From NCBI GenBank assembly GCA_905235765.1, contig CAJOMM010000004.1, positions 1 to 16,063 of the forward strand: a stretch of DNA of 16,063 nucleotides. The letters are read 5' to 3'. This document shows, piece by piece, positions 6,144 through 12,930 of this stretch. The stretch's first letter is position 1, and the number at the start of each line of letters is the position of its first letter. The notes under the pieces were generated by a model, which was not told the origin of the DNA, did no database searches, and saw only the letters and a program-made list of their open reading frames with translations. Origin of the DNA: an uncultured Clostridia bacterium. GTDB lineage: Bacteria > Bacillota > Clostridia > Christensenellales > Borkfalkiaceae. A program made the position numbers and the translations under genes.

Positions 6144-7679
6144 ATGTTTACTATCATAAATTTCGCGGAGCCCACTTCGGGCGGGCTTGCAAGCTTAATA
6201 TTTTGGTTGGTCGGATTGACTTCTTCCGTTGCGGCGGGAGTGGTCCTTTTTACCGTTATCCTTAAACTCATCACTTTGCCGTTCGATTTTATGTCGAGAT
6301 TTTCTATGCGCAGAAATTCCATCAAAATGGAACAGATGCGTCCGGAACTCGAAAAACTTCAGAAACAGTACGCCGACAACAAAAATCTGTATAACCAGAA
6401 AATGATGGCGTTATATAAGAAGAACGGCTACTCTATGTTCGGGGCATGCCTGCCGACTATCGTCTCTTTGGTAATTTTTATCGTGGCGATTAGCGCATTT
6501 AATGATTATTCCAAGTATCAGAACCGAATATATTTTTACGAAATGGCTAATTCTTATAACGAAGTTATTTATACCGGATTCCAAACAGATATGGAGTATA
6601 TTTACTACGATGAAGACGGCAATATAACTTTTAACGATAAAGCGATTGCAGATTTAGTAAGCGAAGAAGAAGGTTCTGCCGAGAAGCAACTTACCGGCCA
6701 TACGTTAAAAGTAGAAAAAGGCAGGAGCGGAGAATCTTTTTATTATAAGGTAAGTACGGACGGCGGATACGCCGAATACAAGAGATTTTTCACGGTAGAT
6801 AACGGCAACTATTCGTTTTTGGGCGAAGAGTACTACGCAATAAGCGGCGCGCTGTACGATACCGATATTAAAGAAGAAAGCAATAACTATCTTATTCTTT
6901 CCGGCAAGTACGACGCTGACGGGCAGAAAGTAGAAGAGAGTAAAAGAAAAGAAAAAGATTTTACGGCATATAAAGAGGAAAACCCGGACGCTACCGAAGC
7001 CGAGTTTCTCATGGAAATAGCCAGCGAGATGGCGGCGGAAACTTTCTATAACAACGGATCCAAATTCCTTTGGGTAAAGAACATTTGGGTCTCGGACAGC
7101 GCGTTTAGGCATCCCGTCGAAAAGGATTGGGATAATTTTAAGGGAACTTACAGTTACGATGGCGAAGCCAGCACCATGAATGCGGAAAAGTATCAACTGC
7201 TTATCAAAGACTTGGCTGACGAAACGACCGCGCCTAACGGTTTATTTATCCTCGTCGCGCTTACCGCGCTTTCGTCTTTGGGGATGCAGCTTTTGAATAA
7301 GAAGAGTCAAAAAGCGCAGATGGAACTTCAGACCGTAGACGGACAGGGCGCGCAGACGCAGAAGATAATGACCTGGATGATGCCGATAATGATGGCGATA
7401 TTTGCATTTTTCTATACCGCGGCGTTCTCCATTTACATTATTGTAAGCACGCTTATAAGTCTTTTGACTACGGTTATTATAAACAAGTTGGCGGATATGA
7501 AGTACAATAAACCTGTAGAAGGCGACGACGTTATTCGCGGCAGGGTTTATAATCCGCCCAAAGAGGAAAATCCCCAAAAAGACAAGAAAGCAAATAACAA
7601 GAAAAATCAACCGCCGGAAGCGGACTTTTTATCCGGACTTGCGGATAAAAAGAAAAAGCCGCGCGGCAGGTTAAAGTAA
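6144..7679 (+). CDS. yidC: Membrane protein insertase YidC/Oxa1 with large extracytoplasmic insert
   Basis: YidC inserts and folds membrane proteins, alone or with SecYEG. Five core membrane segments are visible: about residues 17-47, 97-119, 365-384, 408-425 and 428-446. The charged cytoplasmic hairpin (MRPELEKLQKQYADNKNLYN) lies between the first two. The groove position that is usually arginine appears as lysine 41 in VILKLITLP. Gram-positive YidC proteins are normally about 250-290 residues; this one has 511. The extra length is mostly a polar, tyrosine- and acid-rich stretch (about 121-305) before the conserved FLWVKNIWV. By the known topology this lies outside the membrane. No lipoprotein signal is seen. 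The lysine-rich tail (473-511) is typical and may bind ribosomes. AAAGGA precedes the ATG. Confidence 0.95.
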   Translation: MFTIINFAEPTSGGLASLIFWLVGLTSSVAAGVVLFTVILKLITLPFDFMSRFSMRRNSIKMEQMRPELEKLQKQYADNKNLYNQKMMALYKKNGYSMFGACLPTIVSLVIFIVAISAFNDYSKYQNRIYFYEMANSYNEVIYTGFQTDMEYIYYDEDGNITFNDKAIADLVSEEEGSAEKQLTGHTLKVEKGRSGESFYYKVSTDGGYAEYKRFFTVDNGNYSFLGEEYYAISGALYDTDIKEESNNYLILSGKYDADGQKVEESKRKEKDFTAYKEENPDATEAEFLMEIASEMAAETFYNNGSKFLWVKNIWVSDSAFRHPVEKDWDNFKGTYSYDGEASTMNAEKYQLLIKDLADETTAPNGLFILVALTALSSLGMQLLNKKSQKAQMELQTVDGQGAQTQKIMTWMMPIMMAIFAFFYTAAFSIYIIVSTLISLLTTVIINKLADMKYNKPVEGDDVIRGRVYNPPKEENPQKDKKANNKKNQPPEADFLSGLADKKKKPRGRLK

Positions 7680-7712
7680 AGTATAGCCTTATGGCGTAAG
7701 GAGTAAGCAAAA

Positions 7713-8498
7713 ATGCAATTCACAGGTAAGACGGTCGAAGAAGCGACCGAAAAAGGGTTGGCGGAATTGAATATCTCCGCCGAGAACGCCGAAATAAAGG
7801 TTTTAGAAGAACCGATTAAAGGACTTTTCGGCAAGGTAAAGAAAGAAGCGGTTGTAGAAGTAAAGAAAAAACAAACGGGCGTAAAGAGGGCTGCGGAATT
7901 TTTAGAGAAAGTTCTCGATTTCCTCGATATAAACGCCAAAGTAACCGAAGACGGAGAAGAGAACAAACTCCTCTTAATAACCGACGATTCTGCGGCAGCC
8001 ATCGGCTATCGCGGAGAGGTGTTGGACGCATTGCAGACATTAGCCGGAGCGGTTGCGAATATCGGCGAGAAACAGTACAAAAAGGTCGTCGTCGATTGCG
8101 AGAATTATCGTGAAAAGCGCGAAGATACGCTTATAAGTCTCGCGCATAGGCTGGAAGCGAAAGCCGCGGATATGAAAAGAGAAATTTATCTCGAACCGAT
8201 GTCTGCGTACGAGAGAAGAATAATTCATACTGCGCTTGCGGAAAGCGCGACGGTGAAAACGTCAAGTTCCGGAAAAGAACCGATGAGATTTGTGATTATA
8301 ACGCCAAACGACCTTATTGCCGACTCCAAGCCTTATAAAATGGGACAAAGAAGCCAGCGCGAAAAGGGCGGCAGAAAAGAAAAAGGCGGAAGATACAATA
8401 AAAAACCTTCTCGCGGCAGCGGATTTATAGAAGAAAAGAGAAAAGCCCCGTCAGGTTTCGGAACTTATCTTGGAAACAGTCTTAAAGATAAAACTTAA
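7713..8498 (+). CDS. khpB: Jag/KhpB RNA-binding protein (SpoIIIJ-associated)
   Basis: This cytoplasmic RNA-binding protein is almost always encoded beside yidC. In streptococci KhpB works with KhpA to bind small RNAs and mRNAs and affects cell elongation. The 261-residue product has all three family domains. The Jag N-terminal domain comes first (MQFTGKTVEEATEKGL through PIKGLFG, 1-40). The KH domain carries a GYRG loop at 98-101 (commonly GRRG). The R3H domain has R168-x3-H172 in AYERRIIHTAL. The tail (about 210-261) is basic and glycine-rich, which is probably disordered and RNA-binding. AAGGAG lies upstream of the ATG. It is the last gene of the plus-strand operon and is followed by a strong terminator. 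Confidence 0.95.
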   Translation: MQFTGKTVEEATEKGLAELNISAENAEIKVLEEPIKGLFGKVKKEAVVEVKKKQTGVKRAAEFLEKVLDFLDINAKVTEDGEENKLLLITDDSAAAIGYRGEVLDALQTLAGAVANIGEKQYKKVVVDCENYREKREDTLISLAHRLEAKAADMKREIYLEPMSAYERRIIHTALAESATVKTSSSGKEPMRFVIITPNDLIADSKPYKMGQRSQREKGGRKEKGGRYNKKPSRGSGFIEEKRKAPSGFGTYLGNSLKDKT

Positions 8499-8520
8499 AA
8501 AGGGAAATATCAAAAAAATA

Positions 8521-8562
8521 ACGCCGTAAAATCTGTAAAAGTTCAGATTTTACGGCGTTTTT
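8521..8562. terminator. Bidirectional terminator between khpB and rsmI
   Basis: A perfect 15-bp inverted repeat (ACGCCGTAAAATCTG at 8521-8535, CAGATTTTACGGCGT at 8544-8558) surrounds an eight-base loop. T at 8558-8562 follows on the plus strand and a run of A precedes the stem at about 8512-8518, giving a T tract on the minus strand as well. It can end both convergent operons. Confidence 0.93.
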
Positions 8563-8626
8563 ATGTCTATTATCAGTCGCCGAGAACACCCTAATAAATA
8601 AGTCAACGACAAAGTAAAAAATTATT

Positions 8627-9427
8627 TTAATTATCTATTGTATATTTATAAAGCGAAGACTTAGGCAAATTTCTTTTTCTCGCCACCGTTTTAAGCGCTT
8701 CTTTTTTATCGATTCCGGCGTTTATCAAAGCTTTGATCTCTTCTTCCGCAGAAAGCTCTTGGTCGGGTTCGGTAATTTCAGGCGGCTCTATTATGAGTAC
8801 GTATTCGCCCTTTATTTCACCCGAAACGCCGTCTTTTAACCGGAAAAATTCGGTTTTTTCGTGGATTTTCGTTATCTCTTTGACAGCGGCGGCGCGCCTG
8901 TCTCCAAACGCTTCATAAATGCTTTTTATATCTTTTTCAAGGTCGTGCGGAGCGCTGTAAAAAATCGTGGTCGTAGGGATATTCTTCGCTTTGTTGAGAA
9001 ACTCCGTTCTTTCCCTGTTTTTTTGCGGTAAAAATCCTAAAAAACAAAAATTGTCCGACGGAAAACCCGAAAGTACCAAAGCGCAAGTAAAGGCGGAAGC
9101 CCCCGGAATTACCGTAAACTTTAATCCTTCTTCTATCAAAAGCTTTATAAGGACGCTGCCGGGGTCGGAAATTACGGGCATGCCGGCGTCGGAAATTACC
9201 GCAATATCTTTGCCGGCTTTTAACTTTTCTATAATTTTTTCGCCGCACTCTTTTTCGTTGAATTTATGGTAGGAAAACAATGGCTTTTTTATGGAATAAG
9301 CGTTTAAAAAACGCAAAGAGTGTCGCGTGTCTTCGCAGGCTATTTCGTCTACGGAATTCAAAACTTCTACGGCGCGGTAGGTTACGTCTTTTAAGTTGCC
9401 TATCGGCGTCGCTACGAAATATAACAT
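8627..9427 (-). CDS. rsmI: 16S rRNA (cytidine1402-2'-O)-methyltransferase RsmI
   Basis: RsmI adds the 2'-O-methyl group to C1402 in the decoding centre of 16S rRNA, using S-adenosylmethionine; RsmH adds the N4-methyl to the same base. The 266-residue protein is of the tetrapyrrole-methylase fold. Motifs are VATPIGNLKDVTYRA (5-19), ACEDTRHS (34-41), AVISDAGMPVISDPG and VIPGASA. A lysine-rich C-terminal helical segment (EEIKALINAGIDKKEALKTV) follows. An AGGAGA ribosome binding site stands before the ATG. It lies eight bases after trmN6 and is the last gene of the minus-strand block, matching the position of yabC downstream of yabB in Bacillus. Confidence 0.97.
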   Translation of the reverse strand: MLYFVATPIGNLKDVTYRAVEVLNSVDEIACEDTRHSLRFLNAYSIKKPLFSYHKFNEKECGEKIIEKLKAGKDIAVISDAGMPVISDPGSVLIKLLIEEGLKFTVIPGASAFTCALVLSGFPSDNFCFLGFLPQKNRERTEFLNKAKNIPTTTIFYSAPHDLEKDIKSIYEAFGDRRAAAVKEITKIHEKTEFFRLKDGVSGEIKGEYVLIIEPPEITEPDQELSAEEEIKALINAGIDKKEALKTVARKRNLPKSSLYKYTIDN

Positions 9428-9435
9428 ATTTTCTC

Positions 9436-10098
9436 CTAATTTTTAACGGTATTTAAAAGTTTAACGCCGGGCTTTCCCCCTTTTACGCCTTCCAATAAAA
9501 AAGCGTAAGGCGGTTTATCGCCGGAACTTATTAACTGCAAGCGTTTGGTCTCTATCCCGTTTTCATACAGCGCGCGAACCACTTCCGCAAGCCTGTCCGC
9601 GCGGTGAATAAGCGCGACTCTTCCGCCGAATTTAAGAGCCTTTCCCAAAGCGCTCGCAAGGTCTTTTAACGGAAGAGTTTTTTCCGCTTTGCAAACGGAT
9701 ATTAGGTCGTCTTTATTGGTTTCTCCGCTTCCGTCTTTCATATACGGCGGATTGCATACGATTAAGGAAAATTTGCCGTAATAGGTTTTGGGCAAATCCT
9801 GAAGTCTTACGTTTTCCGCAAAAAATTTATCGTTAAACCCGTTTAAGGAAATGCTTTTTACCGAGAGATCGTAAAGCGGTTTTTGCATCTCGAAAAACGT
9901 AACCGACTTGATTTTTTCGGGCTGCAAAGCGTAAACGTTAAAACCTACGATGCCGCTTCCCGAACAAAAATCCGCCATAACCTCGTTTTTCTTTACCGCC
10001 GCAAACTTGCTCAACAAAATTGAGTCGGACGTGAAAGTATAAAGCTTATCGTCCTGATAAATTTCTACGCCGTTTTCCAAATATTCTTTACTCAACAT
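9436..10098 (-). CDS. trmN6: Probable tRNA1(Val) (adenine37-N6)-methyltransferase (YabB/TrmN6 family)
   Basis: The 220-residue protein is a class I SAM-dependent methyltransferase. The SAM loop is MADFCSGSGIVGFNV (41-55). The adenine-N6 catalytic motif is NPPY (116-119). Family-specific segments are YTFTSDSILLSKFAAVKK near the N-terminus and GGRVALIHRADRL (158-170). By family it should methylate A37 of a tRNA, but the exact substrate is inferred. The ATG at 10098 gives the usual family start; a TTG at 10134 in the same frame lies in hairpin sequence. The ribosome binding site (AGGCGG, on the plus strand 10109-10114) is inside a GC hairpin, so initiation may be controlled. The order ricT-ferredoxin-trmN6-rsmI resembles Bacillus yaaT-yabA-yabB-yabC, with ferredoxin in place of yabA. 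Confidence 0.88.
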   Translation of the reverse strand: MLSKEYLENGVEIYQDDKLYTFTSDSILLSKFAAVKKNEVMADFCSGSGIVGFNVYALQPEKIKSVTFFEMQKPLYDLSVKSISLNGFNDKFFAENVRLQDLPKTYYGKFSLIVCNPPYMKDGSGETNKDDLISVCKAEKTLPLKDLASALGKALKFGGRVALIHRADRLAEVVRALYENGIETKRLQLISSGDKPPYAFLLEGVKGGKPGVKLLNTVKN

Positions 10099-10107
10099 AA
10101 AATTAAA

Positions 10108-10126
10108 GCCGCCTGTTAGCGGCGGC
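10108..10126 (-). promoter_or_regulatory. GC-rich hairpin covering the trmN6 ribosome binding site
   Basis: On the minus strand GCCGCC and GGCGGC pair perfectly (6 bp) around a seven-base loop. The 3' arm contains most of AGGCGG, the only Shine-Dalgarno-like sequence for the ATG at 10098, ten bases away. A T-rich TTTAATTTT follows the stem, so it could alternatively act as a weak terminator for ferredoxin transcription. Confidence 0.55.
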
Positions 10127-10141
10127 AAACTCAAAATTTAC

Positions 10142-10169
10142 TTATTAAGGGGAAAAGTCCCCTTAATAA
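10142..10169. terminator. Long hairpin downstream of the ferredoxin gene
   Basis: A perfect 12-bp stem, TTATTAAGGGGA (10142-10153) with TCCCCTTAATAA (10158-10169), has a four-base loop and begins 18 bases after the ferredoxin stop. On the minus strand it is followed by GTAAATTTTGAG rather than a clean T run, so it is either a modest terminator or a 3' stabilising hairpin. Confidence 0.6.
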
Positions 10170-10186
10170 AGTTTTAGCGCATGAAA

Positions 10187-10357
10187 TTATTCTTCGGATA
10201 TTGCTTCTACGGGGCAACCTGCCGCGCAAGCGCCGCAGCTTACGCATATTTCCGGATCGATATTGTACTGCGTGTCGCCTTGACTGATTGCACCGGTGGG
10301 GCAAGTTTCCGCGCAGGAACCGCAGGAGATACAAGCGTCGCTGATTTTGTATGCCAT
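10187..10357 (-). CDS. Small 2[4Fe-4S] ferredoxin
   Basis: This 56-residue clostridial-type ferredoxin carries two [4Fe-4S] clusters and transfers single electrons at low potential. The two cluster motifs are CISCGSCAETCP (cysteines 9, 12, 15, 19) and CVSCGACAAGCP (cysteines 38, 41, 44, 48). All eight ligands are present, and the pseudo-twofold sequence repeat is evident. The protein begins MAYKISDACI and ends EAISEE. A perfect AGGAGG precedes the ATG, and the gene has its own promoter at 10389-10417, so it is probably strongly expressed independently of the operon. It lies between ricT and trmN6 and is followed by hairpins. The partner enzymes are not indicated by the neighbourhood; a link to the Fe-S protein RicT is possible but speculative. 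Confidence 0.97.
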   Translation of the reverse strand: MAYKISDACISCGSCAETCPTGAISQGDTQYNIDPEICVSCGACAAGCPVEAISEE

Positions 10358-10388
10358 AATAATAGCCTCCTAACAATTTTCTATATTT

Positions 10389-10417
10389 ATTTTAACACAA
10401 GGTTAAAGTTTTTGCAA
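10389..10417 (-). promoter_or_regulatory. Promoter of the ferredoxin gene
   Basis: On the minus strand TTGCAA (10412-10417) and TAAAAT (10389-10394, preceded by TGT) are separated by 17 bases. The start would be near 10382, about 25 bases before the ATG. A small hairpin, GGAAAT/ATTTCC at 10419-10435, lies just upstream, directly after the ricT stop. Confidence 0.75.
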
Positions 10418-10435
10418 CGGAAATCGAAAATTTCC

Positions 10436-11335
10436 TTAAAATTCCTCGTCTGTTTCTTGCATGGAAAGAGGAATTTCGTCTAAGTCGTCCGAAGCGTTAT
10501 CCGAGTCTTCCGCCTGTTTTTTACGGGTAAATTCGAGTTCGGACGTTTTGAAATCCTTATAGATCTCACAGCCGTCTTCTTTAGCGATTTTAAGCTTGGT
10601 GGTCATTTTGAGCATATCGTTTGAAACGACCACGCCTTCGCCTTCTTTAGATTTTACCGTGCTGCCTACCTTTGGAACGAGCTTACAAATTTTTTCGTAA
10701 TAATCGTTTTCGTATTGCAAACAGCACATAAGTCTGCCGCAAAGTCCGCTTATCTTGGTGGGATTTAAGTGCAGCCCTTGATTTTTAGCCATTTTAATAG
10801 AAACCTTGGCAAAATCCGGCATACAGCCCGAACAGCAACAGGGTCTGCCGCAAGGCGCGATACCGCCCAAAAGTTTGGTTTCGTCTCTGATTCCAACCTG
10901 GCGCAATTCCACGCGAATCTTAAAGTGTTGCGCCAACGTTTTTACGAGATCCCTGAAATCTACGCGGTGTTCCGAAGAAAAGAAGAAAGTAACTTTTTTC
11001 CCGTCGAAAGAAAATTCGCAGCCTATAAGTTTCATTTCCAGAGAATACTCGGCAATGGAATTACGCATAAACGACATTGCTTCGGGAATTTTACTTTCGT
11101 TTTCCTTGATTTTAGCGATATCTTTTTCGGTTGCCACGCGAACGATGGGGCGAAGCGGAGGAACGATTTTTTCTTCCGGAACTTCGGTAACTTTTCCGAC
11201 CACCGTGCCGTATTCCACGCCTTTCGCCGTTTCCACTATGACTATTTGCCCGTCCCGATAATCGGATTTTTTACCGGGCGAAAAGTAATATATTTTAGGG
11301 GTGTTTTTGAATTTTACCCCGATTATTTTGACCAT
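10436..11335 (-). CDS. ricT: PSP1-family regulatory Fe-S protein RicT (YaaT)
   Basis: RicT is a subunit of the RicA-RicF-RicT (Y) complex. In Bacillus subtilis this complex binds [4Fe-4S] clusters, supports RNase Y-dependent mRNA maturation and promotes sporulation, competence and biofilm formation. The 299-residue product shows the PSP1 domain (VKFKNTPKIYYFSPG, VETAKGVEYGTVVG) and then the central FSSEHRVDFRDLVKTLAQHF. The cysteine cluster follows: APCGRPCCCSGCMPDF (cysteines 162, 166-168, 171) and GLCGRLMCCLQYE (199, 204, 205). The acidic tail (about 275-299) is unlike the core and probably disordered. The start overlaps the holB 3' end by 13 bases, and a GGAGGG ribosome binding site lies within holB. 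ricA and ricF are not in the window. Confidence 0.95.
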   Translation of the reverse strand: MVKIIGVKFKNTPKIYYFSPGKKSDYRDGQIVIVETAKGVEYGTVVGKVTEVPEEKIVPPLRPIVRVATEKDIAKIKENESKIPEAMSFMRNSIAEYSLEMKLIGCEFSFDGKKVTFFFSSEHRVDFRDLVKTLAQHFKIRVELRQVGIRDETKLLGGIAPCGRPCCCSGCMPDFAKVSIKMAKNQGLHLNPTKISGLCGRLMCCLQYENDYYEKICKLVPKVGSTVKSKEGEGVVVSNDMLKMTTKLKIAKEDGCEIYKDFKTSELEFTRKKQAEDSDNASDDLDEIPLSMQETDEEF

Positions 11336-12303
11336 TTGTGTTTGCCCTCCAGAACAGAAAACAAGAATTTATCCGAAACCATCTGTGCGTTGACGTTTGC
11401 CGCGAGCATGCGCCGCGTTTCGGAAATCCTGTCAAGTATGTAAATTATTGCGCCGTCGTTATAGCCGCCTGCCGATAATACGCGCGAAGATTGTTCGCTG
11501 TTGAATACCAACGCCTTTTCGCCGTGATTATAACAAAGAAGGTCGCGGAGCGTCAGCTCGAAAACGGTAAGAAATTCTCCGAAATCGATTTTCAGATCGC
11601 TAAGTTTTTTTGAAAATTCCGGAAGATTTCTGCTGCTTTTCATATTGAGCATAAGATCGGTCGTAAAGGAAAGCGTCGCGAGCGTTTTTTCGTCGCCGTA
11701 AAGCGCTTCGCTCCTTCCGACCGTACCGTCTCCGCAGAAAATAGCGGCTTTAAGTTTTTCTTCGTCCGTATAATACGGGCGCATAACGTCAAACAACGTG
11801 TCTTTGGAAAATTCCGGTATAGTAAGAGTTTTAACGCGGGATCTGACCGTGGGGAGGAGATTAAACTCCCCGGTCGCGCACATAAAGATATGCACGCCCG
11901 ACGGCGGTTCTTCCAAAGTTTTCAAAATTTTGTTTTGCGCCGTCGCGTTCATGCTTTCGGCGTTTTTAAGAAGAAACAGTTTTTTGTCGCCCTCTATCGG
12001 CTTTAAGAAGCTTTGTTCGATGAGAGAAAGAACGTCGTCTTTCACTATAGAATTTCCGTTTTCGGGAAACTCTTTGGCGTCCGGAAACCTTCCTTCGTCT
12101 ATAAGTCTGCAAGCGCGACAGTTTCCGCACGGATCGTCGTTTTCGCAGAACACGGTTTTTGCGAATATACGGAGAACTGCCTCCGAATAAACTTTGTCCT
12201 TAAACAGTATAAGATACGCGTGTGAAAGCCGGTGGAATTTAATATCGGCTTTGACCGTTTTATATGCGCTCGTATTTTTTATGAGCGGCAGCATATCTAT
12301 CAT
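11323..12303 (-). CDS. holB: DNA polymerase III delta' subunit (clamp loader)
   Basis: Delta' is a rigid, non-hydrolysing part of the clamp loader that places the DnaN clamp on DNA. The 326-residue protein has HAYLILF near the start. The zinc-binding cysteines follow as C53-x5-C59-x2-C62-x2-C65. The AAA+ core phrases are KLFLLKNAESMNATAQNKIL and KTLEEPPSGVHIFMCATG, and the sensor/arginine-finger region LLPTVRSRV has SRV rather than the common SRC. The Walker A lysine motif is absent, as expected for delta'. It overlaps tmk by four bases (ATGA at 12300-12303) and ricT by thirteen, the classical tmk-holB-ricT arrangement. An in-frame ATG at codon 4 is a possible alternative start; AAAGG in the tmk end favours the first. 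Confidence 0.93.
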   Translation of the reverse strand: MIDMLPLIKNTSAYKTVKADIKFHRLSHAYLILFKDKVYSEAVLRIFAKTVFCENDDPCGNCRACRLIDEGRFPDAKEFPENGNSIVKDDVLSLIEQSFLKPIEGDKKLFLLKNAESMNATAQNKILKTLEEPPSGVHIFMCATGEFNLLPTVRSRVKTLTIPEFSKDTLFDVMRPYYTDEEKLKAAIFCGDGTVGRSEALYGDEKTLATLSFTTDLMLNMKSSRNLPEFSKKLSDLKIDFGEFLTVFELTLRDLLCYNHGEKALVFNSEQSSRVLSAGGYNDGAIIYILDRISETRRMLAANVNAQMVSDKFLFSVLEGKHKWSK

Positions 12304-12923
12304 AGTATACCTTTTTCCGTCAGAACTGCGATAATTTTCGCATGCGTCTGTTCTCTTGTTCCGCTTGCGTCGATTGAAACTACCCTATCTTTATATTTTT
12401 CCGCAATCTCTTTATATCCTTGATAAACCTTCTCGTGGAATTTTTCTCCGGAAGTTTCCAGTCGGTCGTTTACGTCGACGCCGCCTTTTCTTAAAAACGC
12501 GAGTTCCGGCGAAAGGTCGAGAAACAACGTAAGGTCGGGCATGCAACGGTTAAACGCCAGAGAATTTACGTCTTCGACGAATTTATAACCGAGGTTTCTC
12601 GCCTTTCCCTGATACGCCAAAGACGAATCCACGAATCTGTCGCAAAAAACCAATTCGCCGTTTTCTAATCTCGGGAGAATAACGTCGTTTATCAACTGCG
12701 CGCGCGCGGCGGCGTAAAGCAACGCCTCGCACTCGTCGGTCATAGCATTGTTGTTTCCGTCGAGAATTATTCTGCGTATCTGTTCGGAAATATCCGTGCC
12801 ACCCGGCTCACGGGTTAAAAAATATTTAATGCCGTGATTTTTAAGATATTCTTCGAGAAGGCGTATCTGACGGGATTTACCCACCCCTTCGCAGCCTTCG
12901 AAGGTAATAAATTTTCCTTTCAT
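12300..12923 (-). CDS. tmk: Thymidylate kinase
   Basis: Tmk phosphorylates dTMP to dTDP with ATP, an essential step in dTTP synthesis. The 207-residue product has the P-loop FEGCEGVGKS (8-17), the DR-containing TREPGG region (37-42), the conserved CDRFVDSSLAYQG and the LID-like segment following PDLTLFLDLSPELA. Length and order of motifs are typical. An AGGA sequence overlapping the upstream gene's stop serves as ribosome binding site. The gene follows the unknown membrane protein by seven bases and overlaps holB, so it is clearly within one operon. No missing catalytic residue is apparent. Confidence 0.97.
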   Translation of the reverse strand: MKGKFITFEGCEGVGKSRQIRLLEEYLKNHGIKYFLTREPGGTDISEQIRRIILDGNNNAMTDECEALLYAAARAQLINDVILPRLENGELVFCDRFVDSSLAYQGKARNLGYKFVEDVNSLAFNRCMPDLTLFLDLSPELAFLRKGGVDVNDRLETSGEKFHEKVYQGYKEIAEKYKDRVVSIDASGTREQTHAKIIAVLTEKGIL

Positions 12924-12930
12924 AAGCGTC

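Noticed and set aside
10131..10376. 81-codon minus-strand frame across the ferredoxin gene
   Set aside because: The real gene is in another frame, with eight ordered cysteines and a perfect ribosome binding site; this one is an arginine-rich shadow.
10419..10435. Hairpin GGAAAT/ATTTCC after ricT as a terminator
   Set aside because: The stem is short and AT-rich, and no T run follows on the minus strand.
10769..11443. Plus-strand open frame of 224 codons
   Set aside because: It is antisense to ricT and the holB end, both of which are unmistakable; its composition reflects the opposite strand.
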